Source: Spisula solida (lineage: Eukaryota; Mollusca; Bivalvia; Venerida; Mactridae). Taken from it: a DNA stretch of 64,000 nt. A model generated the notes under the pieces. The model was given only the letters and a program-made list of their open reading frames with translations. It did no database searches and had not been told where the DNA came from. Position 1 is the stretch's first letter; every line of letters begins with the position of its first letter. Positions 11,750-23,370 of the stretch are shown here, one piece after another. The position numbers were made by a program, and so were the translations under genes. Location: the NCBI GenBank assembly GCA_947247005.1, contig OX365948.1:39250601-39314600 (forward strand). Reading direction: 5' to 3'.

Positions 11750-11985
11750 TGATTCAATGATCCGGGTGGGATACCCTAGCTCTTTCCGAATCTTGGTTGT
11801 TTAAAGTTACCGGTTTATAGCACCGACACACGCGAGACAACCTCTGAGTTAACAACCAATATATCTCTAGTTGGGTAGGAAGCACTGAAAAGAGATCAGA
11901 CATGGCCAAATGAGATTGAACCAGGAACCTCTCGATCAGTATTCAAGAGCAATATCCGCTCAACCACTGTCACCCGTACAATGTT
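11750..11985 (-). mobile_element. tRNA-derived SINE in copy A
   Basis: On the minus strand the head reads gtacgggtgacagtggttga with an A-box-like core, then gaggttcctggttcaatctc as a B box, then a body containing ggtgctataaaccggtaac. The corresponding point of copy B (about 15750) lacks it, so it probably inserted after the A/B duplication. Confidence 0.65.
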
Positions 11986-12469
11986 ATAAATTACATTTTT
12001 TTCCGGAATAATACCATGTAAAAAGCTAAGTAAATATCTAAAAAGTTTTAAAAAATTGCCAAGGAGCATTGAACGCTGGCAGTCATAAATGGATCGTTGT
12101 AATTCAGCTGAAGTTTACGCAGTTATAAAATCAGCATTAACAGCACAATTTAGGAGCAGTGAAATAATTAAATTCCGTGAGTTTGTAAAATAGAGAATCT
12201 ATAACGTTGTGAAAAGTAAGACATGAAATTGCAAGAATAATATAATTTAGTATCTGTCAAACAACAGCATTGTCGGGAAAACGAAGTATTATTACATGTA
12301 GTCACTATTAAATAACGGTAACCGCACGTTTTACGAGAAATTGAAACGAAATGAACTTAAAATCAAATTTTGAACAAATGATATGATGTAACTTTAGATC
12401 CTCCGTGGAGATGGAAGACCAACTTGAATATGTTAACGTCGTACGTAAGTCTGGTTTGGACATATCAAT

Positions 12470-13060
12470 AACATGTTTTATTTAATGCTTACTGATGAGA
12501 TATGGGGTTCTATCAGTGAAATAAAACCTATATCAGTCACTGGTTATCACCTACAATGTGACGGATATAAGCTCCACCCCCTCACAGGGACTACTTTAAC
12601 TTTACCAAAAACTCAACCCTAAACTATCCGTAACATTTTTATTACTGAACGAAAACATGTCATGTAGGGGTTCATATTCTTAGTTAGACTATTTCCTACA
12701 AGTTGGTGTATGATTTGATGCAAAATTCTCAAAAAAGACGTTTTCACCTATTCACCATAATCAAAGATGGCAGATTTTGAATTGTAAAATATGAATGGAA
12801 TAGCATATTCATACGCAGCCTAACCACAGTGGTAATTTGGCATAAATAGTATTAGTTTTGACACCAGATAAGCATTAAATGGACTATTTGTTGGTTTTGA
12901 TTGAATATGGTTAATATCTCATCTTGTAATGATAAAATGTTAATATTTTCACTCGCGCGCTCTTGAAAATATTGAATTTTATCACTACACGATGAGATAT
13001 AAACCATATTCAATCAAAACAAACAAATATCCTCTATATATCTACGACCGATGACACAAG
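12470..13060. mobile_element. Insertion in copy A carrying a long hairpin
   Basis: Copy B runs from gttttggacatatcaacaac to gagaaatcattggaac almost continuously, while copy A has about 590 extra bases here. The insert has no coding capacity and its 3' part is the foldback at 12885-13029. Exact borders and target duplication could not be fixed by eye. Confidence 0.5.
12885..13029. repeat. 67-bp-arm hairpin with 12-base loop
   Basis: Arm 12885-12951 (starting tatttgttggttttgattga) and arm 12964-13029 (ending tcaatcaaaacaaacaaata) are inverse complements with about eight differences. The loop ctcgcgcgctct is GC-rich in an AT-rich context. A transcript from either strand would fold into a long stem. 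Confidence 0.85.
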
Positions 13061-13844
13061 AGGTTACACAGCAGTTCCAATAATTCACACATGACTACTT
13101 CCCTGAAGAAATCATTGCAATATTGTTTTTCTGAAGCAATAAGACATTTATGATTGTAAAATAAGGAAATATTTTTTTCAATCCATAAGGGAAAAGAAAT
13201 TTGCTAGAAGTAATTGTAAAACTAACAATTCCGTAGGCAGAATGTATGATTAATCACTGTTTTGTAATACATGTAACGAGGTTCTATAAGGAAAAAATAA
13301 ACATATTAAAACACAGATTGTGTAAGAACTCATTACATGCAATACATAAATAAGCAAAAAGAAGGCTTGCATGGTGTAACTGTCGAGAAGGCAGCGCATT
13401 TAATGTTAATGTTCTATGATAAATGTTTCATTTATTTCGTTAACGAAACATGTGTATTTTCTAAACTATGCAATGGCATACATTAATTCATCCTAATGTG
13501 ATTCATTAAATTGTTTTCTTCAACAGACGACCAAAACACTGAAAATCATGGTTTAAATATTCAATAGTTGCGAATTAACTTTGGCGAATCTGTAGTCTGT
13601 ACTGGGGACCAGTCTGGTCATTAATTGAAGTCAGATGATGCTAATGAAAACGCACAGTAATATAACTACATGTACAAAGACGTGCTCAATGTCTATTCAT
13701 ACCTCATAATATGCCTCTGGGATGGCGCTTCATGATTCATCGGGTCATTGGGTGCAATCGGTCTTGCAAAACATGTGTCATACCAAGAAGTGCTAAACGT
13801 ATATACAAGTGTAATGTGTGGTGTTTAAGTCGTAAAGGTAAAGT

Positions 13845-14103
13845 TTTTGTTTATTATAGTGTCACCCCTAATGAAAGGGCCTGCCAATTTGACTTATGAG
13901 ACACCTATATTTCGTGCGTACAGTACCTCCCGAATCCCTTCTCGTATTGCCGGACGCCAGGCAGAGATGGGCCTACGGTCACCGTTCTTTAACTAGCTGG
14001 CGGCTCACCAACCGACCGCATCAGTTCGAACCCAGCTTCCGCCGAGATTCGAGCCTTCGATCTCCCGCTTCCAAGGTGGACGCCCATACCACTAGGCCAA
14101 GTG
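13845..14103 (-). mobile_element. tRNA-derived SINE
   Basis: On the minus strand: A box in cttggcctagtggtatgggc, B-box-like aggctcgaatctcgg, a second gggttcgaactg, and a central region gcctggcgtccggcaa similar in style to SINE cores, ending in an A-rich ataaacaaaaac. The 132-residue plus-strand open frame across it (13896-14294) is a shadow. Confidence 0.65.
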
Positions 14104-14640
14104 TTTTTTATTACAACACGTTACTTAACATGTTTAGATATTTGCGTGTCTGGAGCAAATTCCATTCACACTTATTATTTAAGTTTCCACTCACAAACTT
14201 AACAGCAAAAGTTGTAAGTTACCCCATGACGTTTGGCAAAACATATATCATGGATGTAAAGACACATACATGTATGTTGTTTTCCGATGACTAACACCGA
14301 GGGTTATGTTTTAAAGCTTTTTAACTGTCCTGCACATGGTATGACTAAGCATTCGTAATGCTATTTCAATTGTCTTTACAAATTTTGGTCGGGGGATATG
14401 TTTTAGTTGTTTTGTTCAAGGATTGTATGAAAATAAATCCGACCACTGACGCCAAGAAACTGAATGAATTCCATTTAACACTTTTTCCGTAAAGCAAATA
14501 ATTATCTTTCGATATCTAAAATGTTTCCGACAGGTGCTCTAAATCAGGAATCAATTGTTTTTAAATTATTTTTTTCTTATAAAAATATTTACCCCCCACC
14601 CCCTCACTCTGAATCACACGACTAAGCTTGTGGATGGGTA

Positions 14641-14930
14641 TGATAGTGGTTTCCATAATTAATTAGTTAAATTTGCAGAAATGCCAAATTTTAAAGAACT
14701 AAGTTCTGTTATTTTGTTTTATAGCGTCTGTTCATGGAATTTAATTAGACTTCGTCGACTTGAGGTAAAACTACAATTTCAGATACATATTTCCTGCGTC
14801 CTTTAATCTGCTTGCGACCTACCATATTTACAAAATATTGTTACATTAAGGGAAATCGCAGTCCGCGTTTTATTTATGGTTTTATTGTGTTAAGTATAAT
14901 AATGTAAGGCGGGTATGGAAACCACTATCA
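14641..14930. mobile_element. 290-bp MITE with 17-bp TIRs
   Basis: tgatagtggtttccata (14641-14657) and tatggaaaccactatca (14914-14930) are exact inverse complements. No coding frame. It sits between tandem copies A and B. No clear target-site duplication was seen. Confidence 0.75.
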
Positions 14931-14989
14931 ACTCTCCGTATATGTTTATTACCGTATCATTAGTATATTATATTACAGACTAAATGTTA

Positions 14990-16790
14990 GAATGGACTAA
15001 TTTAAATTTAAACCCAAATCTATTCGTTTGCGGCAAATAATAGAGACTTTGTTATTAACCAGTCTTAACACCTTCTACTGATACCATAAAATCCTGAAGA
15101 TAATACGGCAGCAATAAAGCCCAATAGAGTTCTTTCACCACTAAAGACATCAGGCATGTAATTGTTTTCTATACGAGTACAGTAAGAGAGCATTTGAAAC
15201 GGAAATTAGAATCTACCAAAGTCCGTTACATTCCGTTACCAGACAAAGTATCAGTTTAGTATATGATATATCTAAAATGGTCGACAGGTACCAATTGCTT
15301 TCAAATATATGAACAACAAGAATGGTTAACAGAGGGAGTCTGTGTTCTTTATTCCTATGATAATACCAGAAAGTTGCAGGGACTTAATTTGCGGGCATTG
15401 TGTAAGTCTGGTTGTTTGTTTACGTAACCGGTTTTTTTTTCAATCTAACCTTTCTAAACAAAAATACTTTCGTAAGCAATCGCATTGTTTCAATTGTTTT
15501 CCTGTAAAACAGAAAAAGGAGGATTTTCAAAACCAGACATTAGGACATTGCATCGCGTTCTAAGTCTTACAGCGTATAAAGCCGTCAAATGTCTAAATCA
15601 ACCCGATGTTTGGTACATTGTCGTCGCTGGCTGTCTTGGGCGTTCTATGTTTTGAAAGACTTACAGTTGTTCAGTGGGCATGATAGATATATTAAGCATT
15701 ACGAACTGATTTACTCATTGAAGCCATCAGACAATTTATTGTATCTACGAATAATCCTTGTTTTTTGTTTGTACTATTGTGTATATATCATTTGTCCTTT
15801 TAGAATTATACGAAGTAAATAGCATAGAAAAGTTCTAAGCTTCAAGCCAAGAAGAAAAATACTTTGAATATCAGCAGCTATAATACAGTGAAGGACATTG
15901 ATGTACAGTTTAGACATGTTATAAATCAGCGATAGCAAAACAATTTAGGAGCATTGAAATAATTAAATACCGTGAGTTTTGAAACATATAGTGCTATGAA
16001 AAGTTAGGCATGGTATTGCACGAATGATAGAGCTTAGGATCTGACAGGCGGCAATTAATATTCAAATGAATAGAAAGTTATTGAATGTAGCTACTACTAA
16101 ATAAAGGTAATAAACAAAATGAACTAAAATATATTTTAAAAAGTTGGGATGCATCTTTAGATACTGCACACAGACGTAAGATTGAACATATTTTATTAAA
16201 CCGTACGCAGTACGAATGTTTTGGACATATCAACAACATGTAAAATCCACATAACGACAACAGTTAAGATAATTCATACGTAACGACATCCCTGGAGAAA
16301 TCATTGGAACATTGTTTTTTACTGAAGCACTCACTCATAAATTGTATGATTGTAAAACAAGGAAAATATTTTTGTGAATTCAGTAGAAGGAAGGCATTGA
16401 CTACAAATTAAAGTACAAACTCGATTCCGTAGACAAAGTTTAAAGCATTTGTCATAATTTAGTAATTACAAGATTCTTTTAGGTAATGATTAGGACACAA
16501 TGCCATATTAACATAACAGATCTTTTTAGAACTCCGTCTGGTAATTTACTGGTCATTTGTGATAAAATATCCAAATTCCTTGATATTAGTCTATTTAGTG
16601 GATGATTGGAAAAAGGTCTTGGGAGAGATAATGTGGCTTTAAGAATTTGTTTAAAAACGATCCACCCACTGACGCCGAGAAACTGAATGAATTCTTTTTT
16701 TAATGTTTTCCCTAAAGCAAATAATTATCTCTGGGAAAGTCTAAAAGATTCCCGACAGGTGCACTAAATCAGGAATCTAACAGTCAAACA
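14990..16790. repeat. Diverged tandem block, copy B
   Basis: The shorter partner of 10640-14556, collinear with it and without the SINEs and the hairpin insertion found there. Its open frames (15342-15563, 15589-15822) are not kept open in copy A, which argues against coding function. Confidence 0.65.
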
Positions 16791-17499
16791 AAAAGCCACT
16801 TGAATATAATTGTACAATCACTATTGACGCTAGGAATACCAAACAATGCTCGGTGTACTCTAGTAATTGTAAGTGAAGTCACTATAAAACATAACATATA
16901 TGGTTTTTTTCTAAAATTATGTTACATTGCTACTAATGGCATTTAGAATATCCATGATTTATTATCTGTCGGCTATCTATCTTATTTATCAAGACCTTTG
17001 GATCGAATTGCGCTTCATAAGCATAACAGACTGTCCGAACAATGTATTATTATGCAAATCCAATCATTAAACAGAAGCCTGTTTCTTGTTGTATCTCGCT
17101 CAATCTAAGCCTATTCTAATGCATACAATATGCGAAACACTTTAATGGTGCTTTCCAGGAATGTTTTTGAAGCAATATTGTAATTCTTTGCAATATTTCT
17201 GATTTATAACATACAAAGAATATAAAATGAAATGCCATTTTGCATGATATGGTCGTTCGAAAAGCAATATTGCTCCTTGCATGAACGACAATAATACAGA
17301 AAATAAGCGTGTGGGTGTGATATATTGTATATATTATTTAAACAAAATATTTGAATAATAAATTCATTTCAAGAACGTATTAACAAGCAGGCGGTTTGGT
17401 TATGTAAGAAATAAGAACCACCATTCTATACCAGCACTTTGATTGAGTTCTGTTGGATTTCTGACATATATATATATTATATAATGCTTTAAATATGGC
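16791..17499. other. Intergenic, nothing recognised
   Basis: AT-rich, with short (TA)n stretches near 17470 and repeated caatatt words around 17170-17270. No gene or defined element. Confidence 0.4.
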
Positions 17500-18262
17500 T
17501 CACCACCACCAGATGCGGCTTTAGTAACTAGGTCGTTCAGCTGTTGTGCTCGGCTTGTTGAGGCTAAGCCATTCAGCTAAGGCATTGAACTTGTCAAAAC
17601 TAGGTCATCCGGCTGGGTCTTTCAGCTTTTTATTAGTGAAACTAGGTCATTCAGCTGGAACCATGGCATTCAGATTTTTATGCCCCCCTATCGATAGATG
17701 GGGAGGCATATAGTGATTCACCTGTCCGTCCGTTCGTCCGTTCGTCTGTTCGTCCGTTCGTCCGTCCGTCCTGGTTAACCCAAATTGACCGTTTCTTCTA
17801 GCATTAATATGGCTTGCTACAAAGCTTTCATACTTGCAGGGATGTTGTGTATGAACACTCTCCACACGCCTGTACCACCTAACCCCATTTTGACCTTCAC
17901 CTTGACCTAATTTTGGACTTAGACTTATTTATGGACAAGGCTTCCACAGGGGGCATAAGCGTTTAGTGAACGCAGTCTTGTTAATACTGTTATTCTTTAA
18001 CTTTTTAGTACTTCAAACAGCTATAACTAGGTATTTCAGCCATTTTAATGTTGAAACTAGGTCATTCAACTTGGGCATTCAGCTTTTTGATTACTGAAAC
18101 TAGTCCATACAGCCTTTGAACAGCTGTAACACGGGCGGATCATTTTCTCGTCAGTTGTGTGTTGGGCATTGTGCCTATTATGTTTTTATGTTTCTGCGTT
18201 CGGCTGGTAAACTTGTGTGCTGCTTGCTCTGTCCGACTTAATGTTATCTTTTAACAAACTGC
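17500..18262 (+). repeat. aaactaggtcattcagct array plus tail
   Basis: About ten diverged units of gaaactaggtcattcagctt (17530-17670 and 18040-18130), interrupted by the MITE at 17678-17958. The array is followed by a unique-looking tail: cagttgtgtgttgggcattg, then tttttatgtttctgcgttcg and tgctctgtccgacttaatgt. The same order of array then tail recurs at 54970-55330, so array and tail together are one repeat family. Confidence 0.65.
17678..17958. mobile_element. 281-bp MITE, ttatgccccc ends
   Basis: Begins ttatgccccc (17678) and ends gggggcataa (17958), exact 10-bp inverse complements. A (gtccgtccgttc)-rich simple repeat lies near the left end (17728-17772). This architecture matches a MITE I recall as abundant in bivalve genomes. 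The minus-strand frame 17647-17865 is a translation of the simple repeat, not a gene. Confidence 0.8.
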
Positions 18263-18665
18263 GTATAATATACAAGGACAGTAAGGCATTTTGTGATGAT
18301 GAATACAATCATCATGATAATGCTTTATATGTTCACGATTCAATATCACAAGATCAAATACTGATAATCTGACTACGGCTTTTAATGTAATTAAACATTG
18401 TACTCTCAAGAGTGACAGTCACAAGGTTTATGTTGTTTGTGCACGGTGACATTTGACGAAGTATGTGAGTGTTTTATCGGGTAAAATATACATGTATGCC
18501 CATTTCCAACAATTGTCAATTATTTAAGTCAACACGTACTAATTTCTTATTTGCAAGCGACTATTTACGTTTCTCTCGTCATGTGGGGAACATGTCAACC
18601 GCCTAAACATGTAGATGTATTCAGAAAAGAGACCACAAATCATTTATGTAATTCAATATCCACGT
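18263..18665. other. Intergenic, nothing recognised
   Basis: AT-rich, with no open frame or repeat structure of note. Confidence 0.4.
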
Positions 18666-18669
18666 TTAA

Positions 18670-19192
18670 AGGGATTGCCTCACGTATTGGTGTATTGCAA
18701 AAATAAAATTAAATTGTCAAATATTCATGTAATTCTGGTATAGTTTCCTGTATATGACATAGATAACCACATTGACATAAAAAATAACTTGGGAAACATC
18801 GGCATTTTGTAGTAATTTAGCATTTTTACACCCAAAATTCTATAGGGTATTAATACCCTATAGAATTAGCACTACTATCACTTAAATTGACTGACATTTG
18901 TTTCCATTCGATGAAAAAGAATTGCGAAACGAACCGAATACCTCACAGATGTTACGGCTTTAGTTTTTGATCATGTGTGAATTACATAGTTCACAGAACA
19001 TTTTGGAAGGAAACTCTGCTATATTTTCAAACAGAAAATACTGAGTGCCAAATATCAAGAGTGATTTAAATGCTTATATGACATAAATCTTTCATAAAGC
19101 AACCACCAGTGACTTTCTGTTATATAAATACTTGGTTATGTAGGAAAATTACGTCATACAAAAATTTTAGCCCGATCTGTGAGGCAGCACCT
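18670..19192. mobile_element. TTAA-flanked non-autonomous element, 523 bp
   Basis: TTAA flanks both ends (18666-18669, 19193-19196). The termini are agggattgcctcac and, reversed, aggtgctgcctcac, sharing most positions. TTAA targets are a hallmark of the piggyBac superfamily; no transposase is present. A perfect 32-bp palindrome lies inside at 18836-18867. Confidence 0.65.
18836..18867. repeat. Perfect 32-bp palindrome
   Basis: aattctatagggtatt (18836-18851) followed directly by its exact inverse complement aataccctatagaatt (18852-18867), with no spacer. It lies off-centre within the TTAA-flanked element. Confidence 0.9.
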
Positions 19193-19196
19193 TTAA

Positions 19197-19740
19197 TGCT
19201 ACATGTGTTCTGAATAACTTTGCTAGTCTTGTCACCAATACAATCAAGATCACGTATCAATGCGATCTGTATATCTGTACTTTAACCATTCGTAGAGGAA
19301 TAAAACGTGACATAATCACGTGACAACATAATTTGATTACAATTATTAACGAACACAATCATAGACCAATGTCCATAGCAAGTGACGCTAGAAATATTGT
19401 GAATACAAATAAGCAATATTTGTCTGAATCTAGGTCACACAATAAATGTTCCGACGGACCTTTAATGGAAAGATTCACGCCAATCGTACTTTATAAATCA
19501 TCCACTGAATAGTATAGCCGTGCCTCATATTTCCTTGGTGTCCCTATTTCCGTGGTATGGGATATAAACACCAAAAACACCTGTTAATGAATACACGTTC
19601 ACTTATCTTTCATAATTTTAGCAAAAAGTTCCAAAACAAATAAAAAACAAAAAAAATTGTCTTTAATCAAATTTTCCACCAAAAGTACATTTTCCTACTT
19701 TTTCAAAGCAGGTTACTTGCTTAACCTCCAGTAAGAACTT
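19197..19740. other. Intergenic, nothing recognised
   Basis: No gene or element seen between the TTAA element and the tandem LINE-bearing duplication. Confidence 0.4.
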
Positions 19741-21355
19741 GATACATTACAACTTGCGTTACATAGTCATCTATCGTTGGTGACACCTGTCTAAACATTT
19801 TTGACTGGATTTCTAACAGGTGAATGTATTGTAGGTTATGCAAAGAACTGTTTACATCGGATACAACGGAAATATGGGTATGGGCTCTATATTTATAGAC
19901 AGGAGTAGGGTTTTTCCTAACTTAATTTTTTATGGTTTAGCCCGATATAAACATTGATTTACTTATGAGTTTACTCATAAACCAACGATGCCTTTTTATC
20001 ATTCAGTGACGGGCTGTAACCAGTAGGAACATATTAAACAATTTATCTAAGTTTATAGTTAAGTACCGTGGAAATACGAGGCACCAGTATACATGGAACA
20101 ATTTTACGTATCGCAGTGCTGATCCCTGTAGTTTTTGCATTTACACTAACTATCCAATTAGAAGTAATCAATAAATTAAACGAATAATTACATAGGCATG
20201 AAAACTGTATTTCCGTTTGAGATCTGCCTGCATATATTAAGTTTGTGGATTTGTGGATAAAACAGTATATCTACTTTGTTCAAACAATAGTCATAAAATT
20301 GATGAAACTTTGTAACATCGAAATAAATTAAGATGGTCAACAACGGCACATATTCGTGTTCCTATAAGCATGCACTTGTCGTGGTTTTGGTATCTGTGAT
20401 CTATGTTTTGATAATAACAATAATAATACTAATAATGGCGACTTTGTTTGGCATATTTGGTTCTAGCCAATTTTCAATACGGTCCCCACCAGCATGGAAT
20501 ATACACAATCATTTACAGGAATACATATGATAAATATGACCAAAAGAAAGCATAACAGAGTAACTTATTGAGTCAATAACAAAGAGGCAAAGCATAACAA
20601 AAACACAACAGCATGATGTTGTAAGTAATGGTACAAAATATGATATACAAAATGAAACATTGTAGTTTTGACGTAATTATTGTTATGTTGTGAAGCATGT
20701 AGATGTAACGTCATGTGACCAGAGTACATCGGCCATTGCAAATGGGAATTATTGTATTGTTTGAGGGTATTTGAACTACGTATATGTTTTGGGATAGCAT
20801 TCCAAATTTGACTTGCCCTGTATAATTTAAGGACTTGCAGTAAAATTCAAACCGTGGTTTAGGAAATGTAAGTCATAATTTTCAGTTGATCTAAGCTGTC
20901 GATCTGAATGGTTTTTATTTAATGTGAATTTCGAATGATTCTGATCAAATATAGTTTACTTGTATATCAACATTGCATTTTGTAACGAATTCTGTCTGTA
21001 AAAGTCATCCTCTTCAATTCTTTAAATAGTTCTGCAAATGGTGCATCAAATATTTTATCAAGAATTATTCTGACTGCACGTTTATGGAATTCAAGAGTGA
21101 CATTCCAATACGAGCATATACCGATGAAACACCTGAACACTTATGATATATTACAACGCAAGTGAGTTTTAATTTATATTGTGGTTCAAATGCTTTATTC
21201 ATATGGTCCTGTTATCAGTTGGCAAAGAAGTCTTAACAACTAACTCAGCTGATACTATACAGAAAAGTACAGGTATAAAGAAAAATATATCTAACATATA
21301 TAAACGCATATGAAATAGCAGTAGCATTAGGTTGTATAGCATCCCCCTCCCCCAA
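19741..21355. repeat. Recent tandem duplication, unit 1
   Basis: A 1615-bp unit repeated directly at 21356-23462 with only a few percent difference by eye. Both units start (gatacattacaacttgcgtt / gtacattaaaacttacgtt) and end (gcatccccctcccccaagta) at the same places. Each carries a LINE 3' fragment on the minus strand plus about 650 bp of flank, so the LINE inserted first and the region then duplicated. Confidence 0.9.
20410..21255 (-). pseudogene. LINE 3' fragment: decayed RT C-terminus plus tail
   Basis: Read on the minus strand, 21120-20729 encodes pieces typical of the C-terminal end of non-LTR retrotransposon ORF2: KRAVRIILDKIFDAP, ELFKELKRMTFTDRIRYKM, RQLRSTENYDLHF and IWNAIPKHIRSSNTL. 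Stops and frameshifts separate them. A 3' UTR follows, ending at 20410 in an (ATT)-rich tail (gccattattagtattattat), as in CR1/Jockey-group elements. The upstream catalytic RT palm (F/YxDD) is absent, so it is 5'-truncated and dead. The small plus-strand frame at 20333-20530 is antisense to this tail. LINE identity is high confidence, clade moderate. Confidence 0.8.
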
Positions 21356-21986
21356 GTACATTAAAACTTACGTTATATAGTCATCTATCGTTGGTGACAC
21401 CTGTCTAAACATTTCTGACTAGATTTCTAACAGGTGAATGTCTTGTAGGTTATGCAAAGAACTGTTTACATCGGATACAACGGAAATATGGGTATGGGCT
21501 CTATATTTATAGACAGGAGTAGGGTTTTTCCTAACTTAATTTTTTATGGTTTAGCCCGATATAAACATTGATTTAGAATACTTTACTCATAAAACCAAAG
21601 ATGCCTTTTATCATTCAGTGACGGGCTGTAACCAGTAGGAACATATTAAACAATTTATCTAAGTTTATAGTTAAGTACCGTGAAAATACGAGGCACCAGT
21701 ATACATGGAACCATTTTACGTATTGCAGTGCTCATCCCTGTAGTTTTTGCATTTACACTAACTATCCAATTCGAAGTAATCAATAAATTAAACGAATCCT
21801 TTCCAATCAGAATAACTACATAGGCATGAAAACTGTATTTCCGTTTAAGATCTGCCAGAATATATTAAGTTTGTGGATTTGTGGATAAAACAGTCTATCT
21901 ACTTTGTTCAAACAATAGTCACAAAATTGATGAAACTTTGTAACATCGAAATAAATTAAGATGGTCAACAACGGCACATGTTCGTG

Positions 21987-22475
21987 TCAATTTCCATAAC
22001 CACAGCACAATTTTGAGTTTAGAAAGTTCTAATAAACCATTCTAATAAACAGGTTTATAGCGTTAGAACATACTATTAAAACTAACAGATATAAGATAAG
22101 CCCTCTCAAATTTAACGTCATTAAATATCACACCAATCCTGATTTAGCGATCGTTTCAATGTGTCAATTTTAGAGGAATACATTGGCAACGACAGATTAC
22201 CACATCTTGGTATAAATGTACCCGTCACGGCCTGTCTAATTTTCACTGAAAGATGTACGCGAGCTTCATTGAAAGAACAAGACTAGTGCAATTAGTAATG
22301 AGTTTATTGTAAAGATTAAAACAATCTGCTGTGGGCCAAAATCTGGACGGCTATAGTCCCCCTTAAGAGTCAACACAAACCCTTATTCAGCTATCGCGAT
22401 AGTCGGATGCATCTTACGCTACTAGAATTTAGCATATTTAAGGTACAATGTTTTTTCTTTAAATATTTTGGGGTG
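21987..22475. mobile_element. 489-bp insertion relative to unit 1
   Basis: Unit 1 reads continuously ttcgtg|ttcctataagc, whereas unit 2 has 489 bases at that junction, flanked by gtg on both sides. It has no terminal inverted repeats and no coding frame. It is either an insertion in unit 2 or a precise loss from unit 1. Type unknown. Confidence 0.6.
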
Positions 22476-22526
22476 TTCCTATAAGCATGCACTTGTCGTG
22501 GTTTTGGTATCTGTGATCTATGTTTT

Positions 22527-23370
22527 GATAATAACAATAATAATACTAATAATGGCGACTTTGTTTGGCATATTTGGTTCTAGCCAATTTTCAATATGGT
22601 CCCCACCAGCATGGAATATATACAATCATTTACAGGAATACATATGATAAATATGACCAAAAGAAAGCATAACAGAGTAACTTATTGAGTCAATAACAAA
22701 GAGGCAAAACATAACAAAAACACAACAGCATGATGTTTAAGTAATGGTACAAAATATGATATACAAAATGAAACATTGTAGTGTTGACGTAATTATTGTA
22801 ATGTTGTGAAGCATGTAGATGTAACGTCATGTGACCAGAGTACATCGGCCATTGCAAATGGGAATTATTGTATTGTTTGAGGGTATTTGAACTACGTATA
22901 TGTTTTGGGATAGCATTCCAAATTTGACTGGCCCTGTATAATTTATGGACTTGCAGTAAAATTCCAACCTTGGTTTAGGAAATGTAAGTCATAATTTTCA
23001 GTTGATCTAAGCTGTCGATCTGAATGGTTTTTATTAAATGTGAATTTCGAATGATTCTGGTCAAATATAGTTTACTTGTATATCAACATTGCATTTAGTA
23101 ACGAATTCTGTCCGTAAAAGTCATCCTCTTCAATTCTTTAAATAGTTCTGCAGATGGTGCATCAAATATTTTATCAAGAATTATTCTGACTGCACGTTTA
23201 TGGAATTCAATAGTGACATTCCAATACGAGTATATACCGATGAAACATCTGAACACTTATGATATATTACAACGCAAGTGAGTTTTAATTTATATTGTGG
23301 TTCAAACGCTTTATTCTTATGGTCCTGTAATCAGTTGGCAAAGAAGTCTTAACAACTGACTCAGCTGATA
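22527..23370 (-). pseudogene. LINE 3' fragment, second copy
   Basis: Duplicate of the LINE remnant in unit 1, with the same stops and the same motif order on the minus strand (RAVRIILD near 23190, WNAIPKHIRSS near 22900) and the same (ATT)-rich tail. Shared lesions show it was already dead before duplication. Confidence 0.8.

Larger units (their letters stand above)
10640..14556. repeat. Diverged tandem block, copy A
   Basis: Non-coding segment collinear with 14990-16790. Matching landmarks are tctatcaaagtccattacat (about 11072) with tctaccaaagtccgttacat (about 15214); gagcagtgaaataattaaat (about 12152) with gagcattgaaataattaaat (about 15950); and cactgacgcc aagaaactgaatgaattc (about 14444) with the same words near 16670. 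Copy A is longer because of two SINEs (11750-11985, 13845-14103) and a roughly 590-bp insertion (about 12470-13060). No shared open frame is conserved. Confidence 0.7.

Noticed and set aside
13896..14294. 132-residue plus-strand frame
   Set aside because: Most of it is the reverse complement of a tRNA-derived SINE.
17728..17772. Possible CRISPR-like regular repeats
   Set aside because: A simple gtccgttc-type microsatellite inside a MITE, without unique spacers; the genome is eukaryotic.
20333..20530. 65-residue plus-strand frame with a hydrophobic stretch
   Set aside because: It is antisense to the (ATT)-rich 3' tail of a LINE, and the duplicate copy is broken by the 489-bp segment with only non-synonymous differences noticed.
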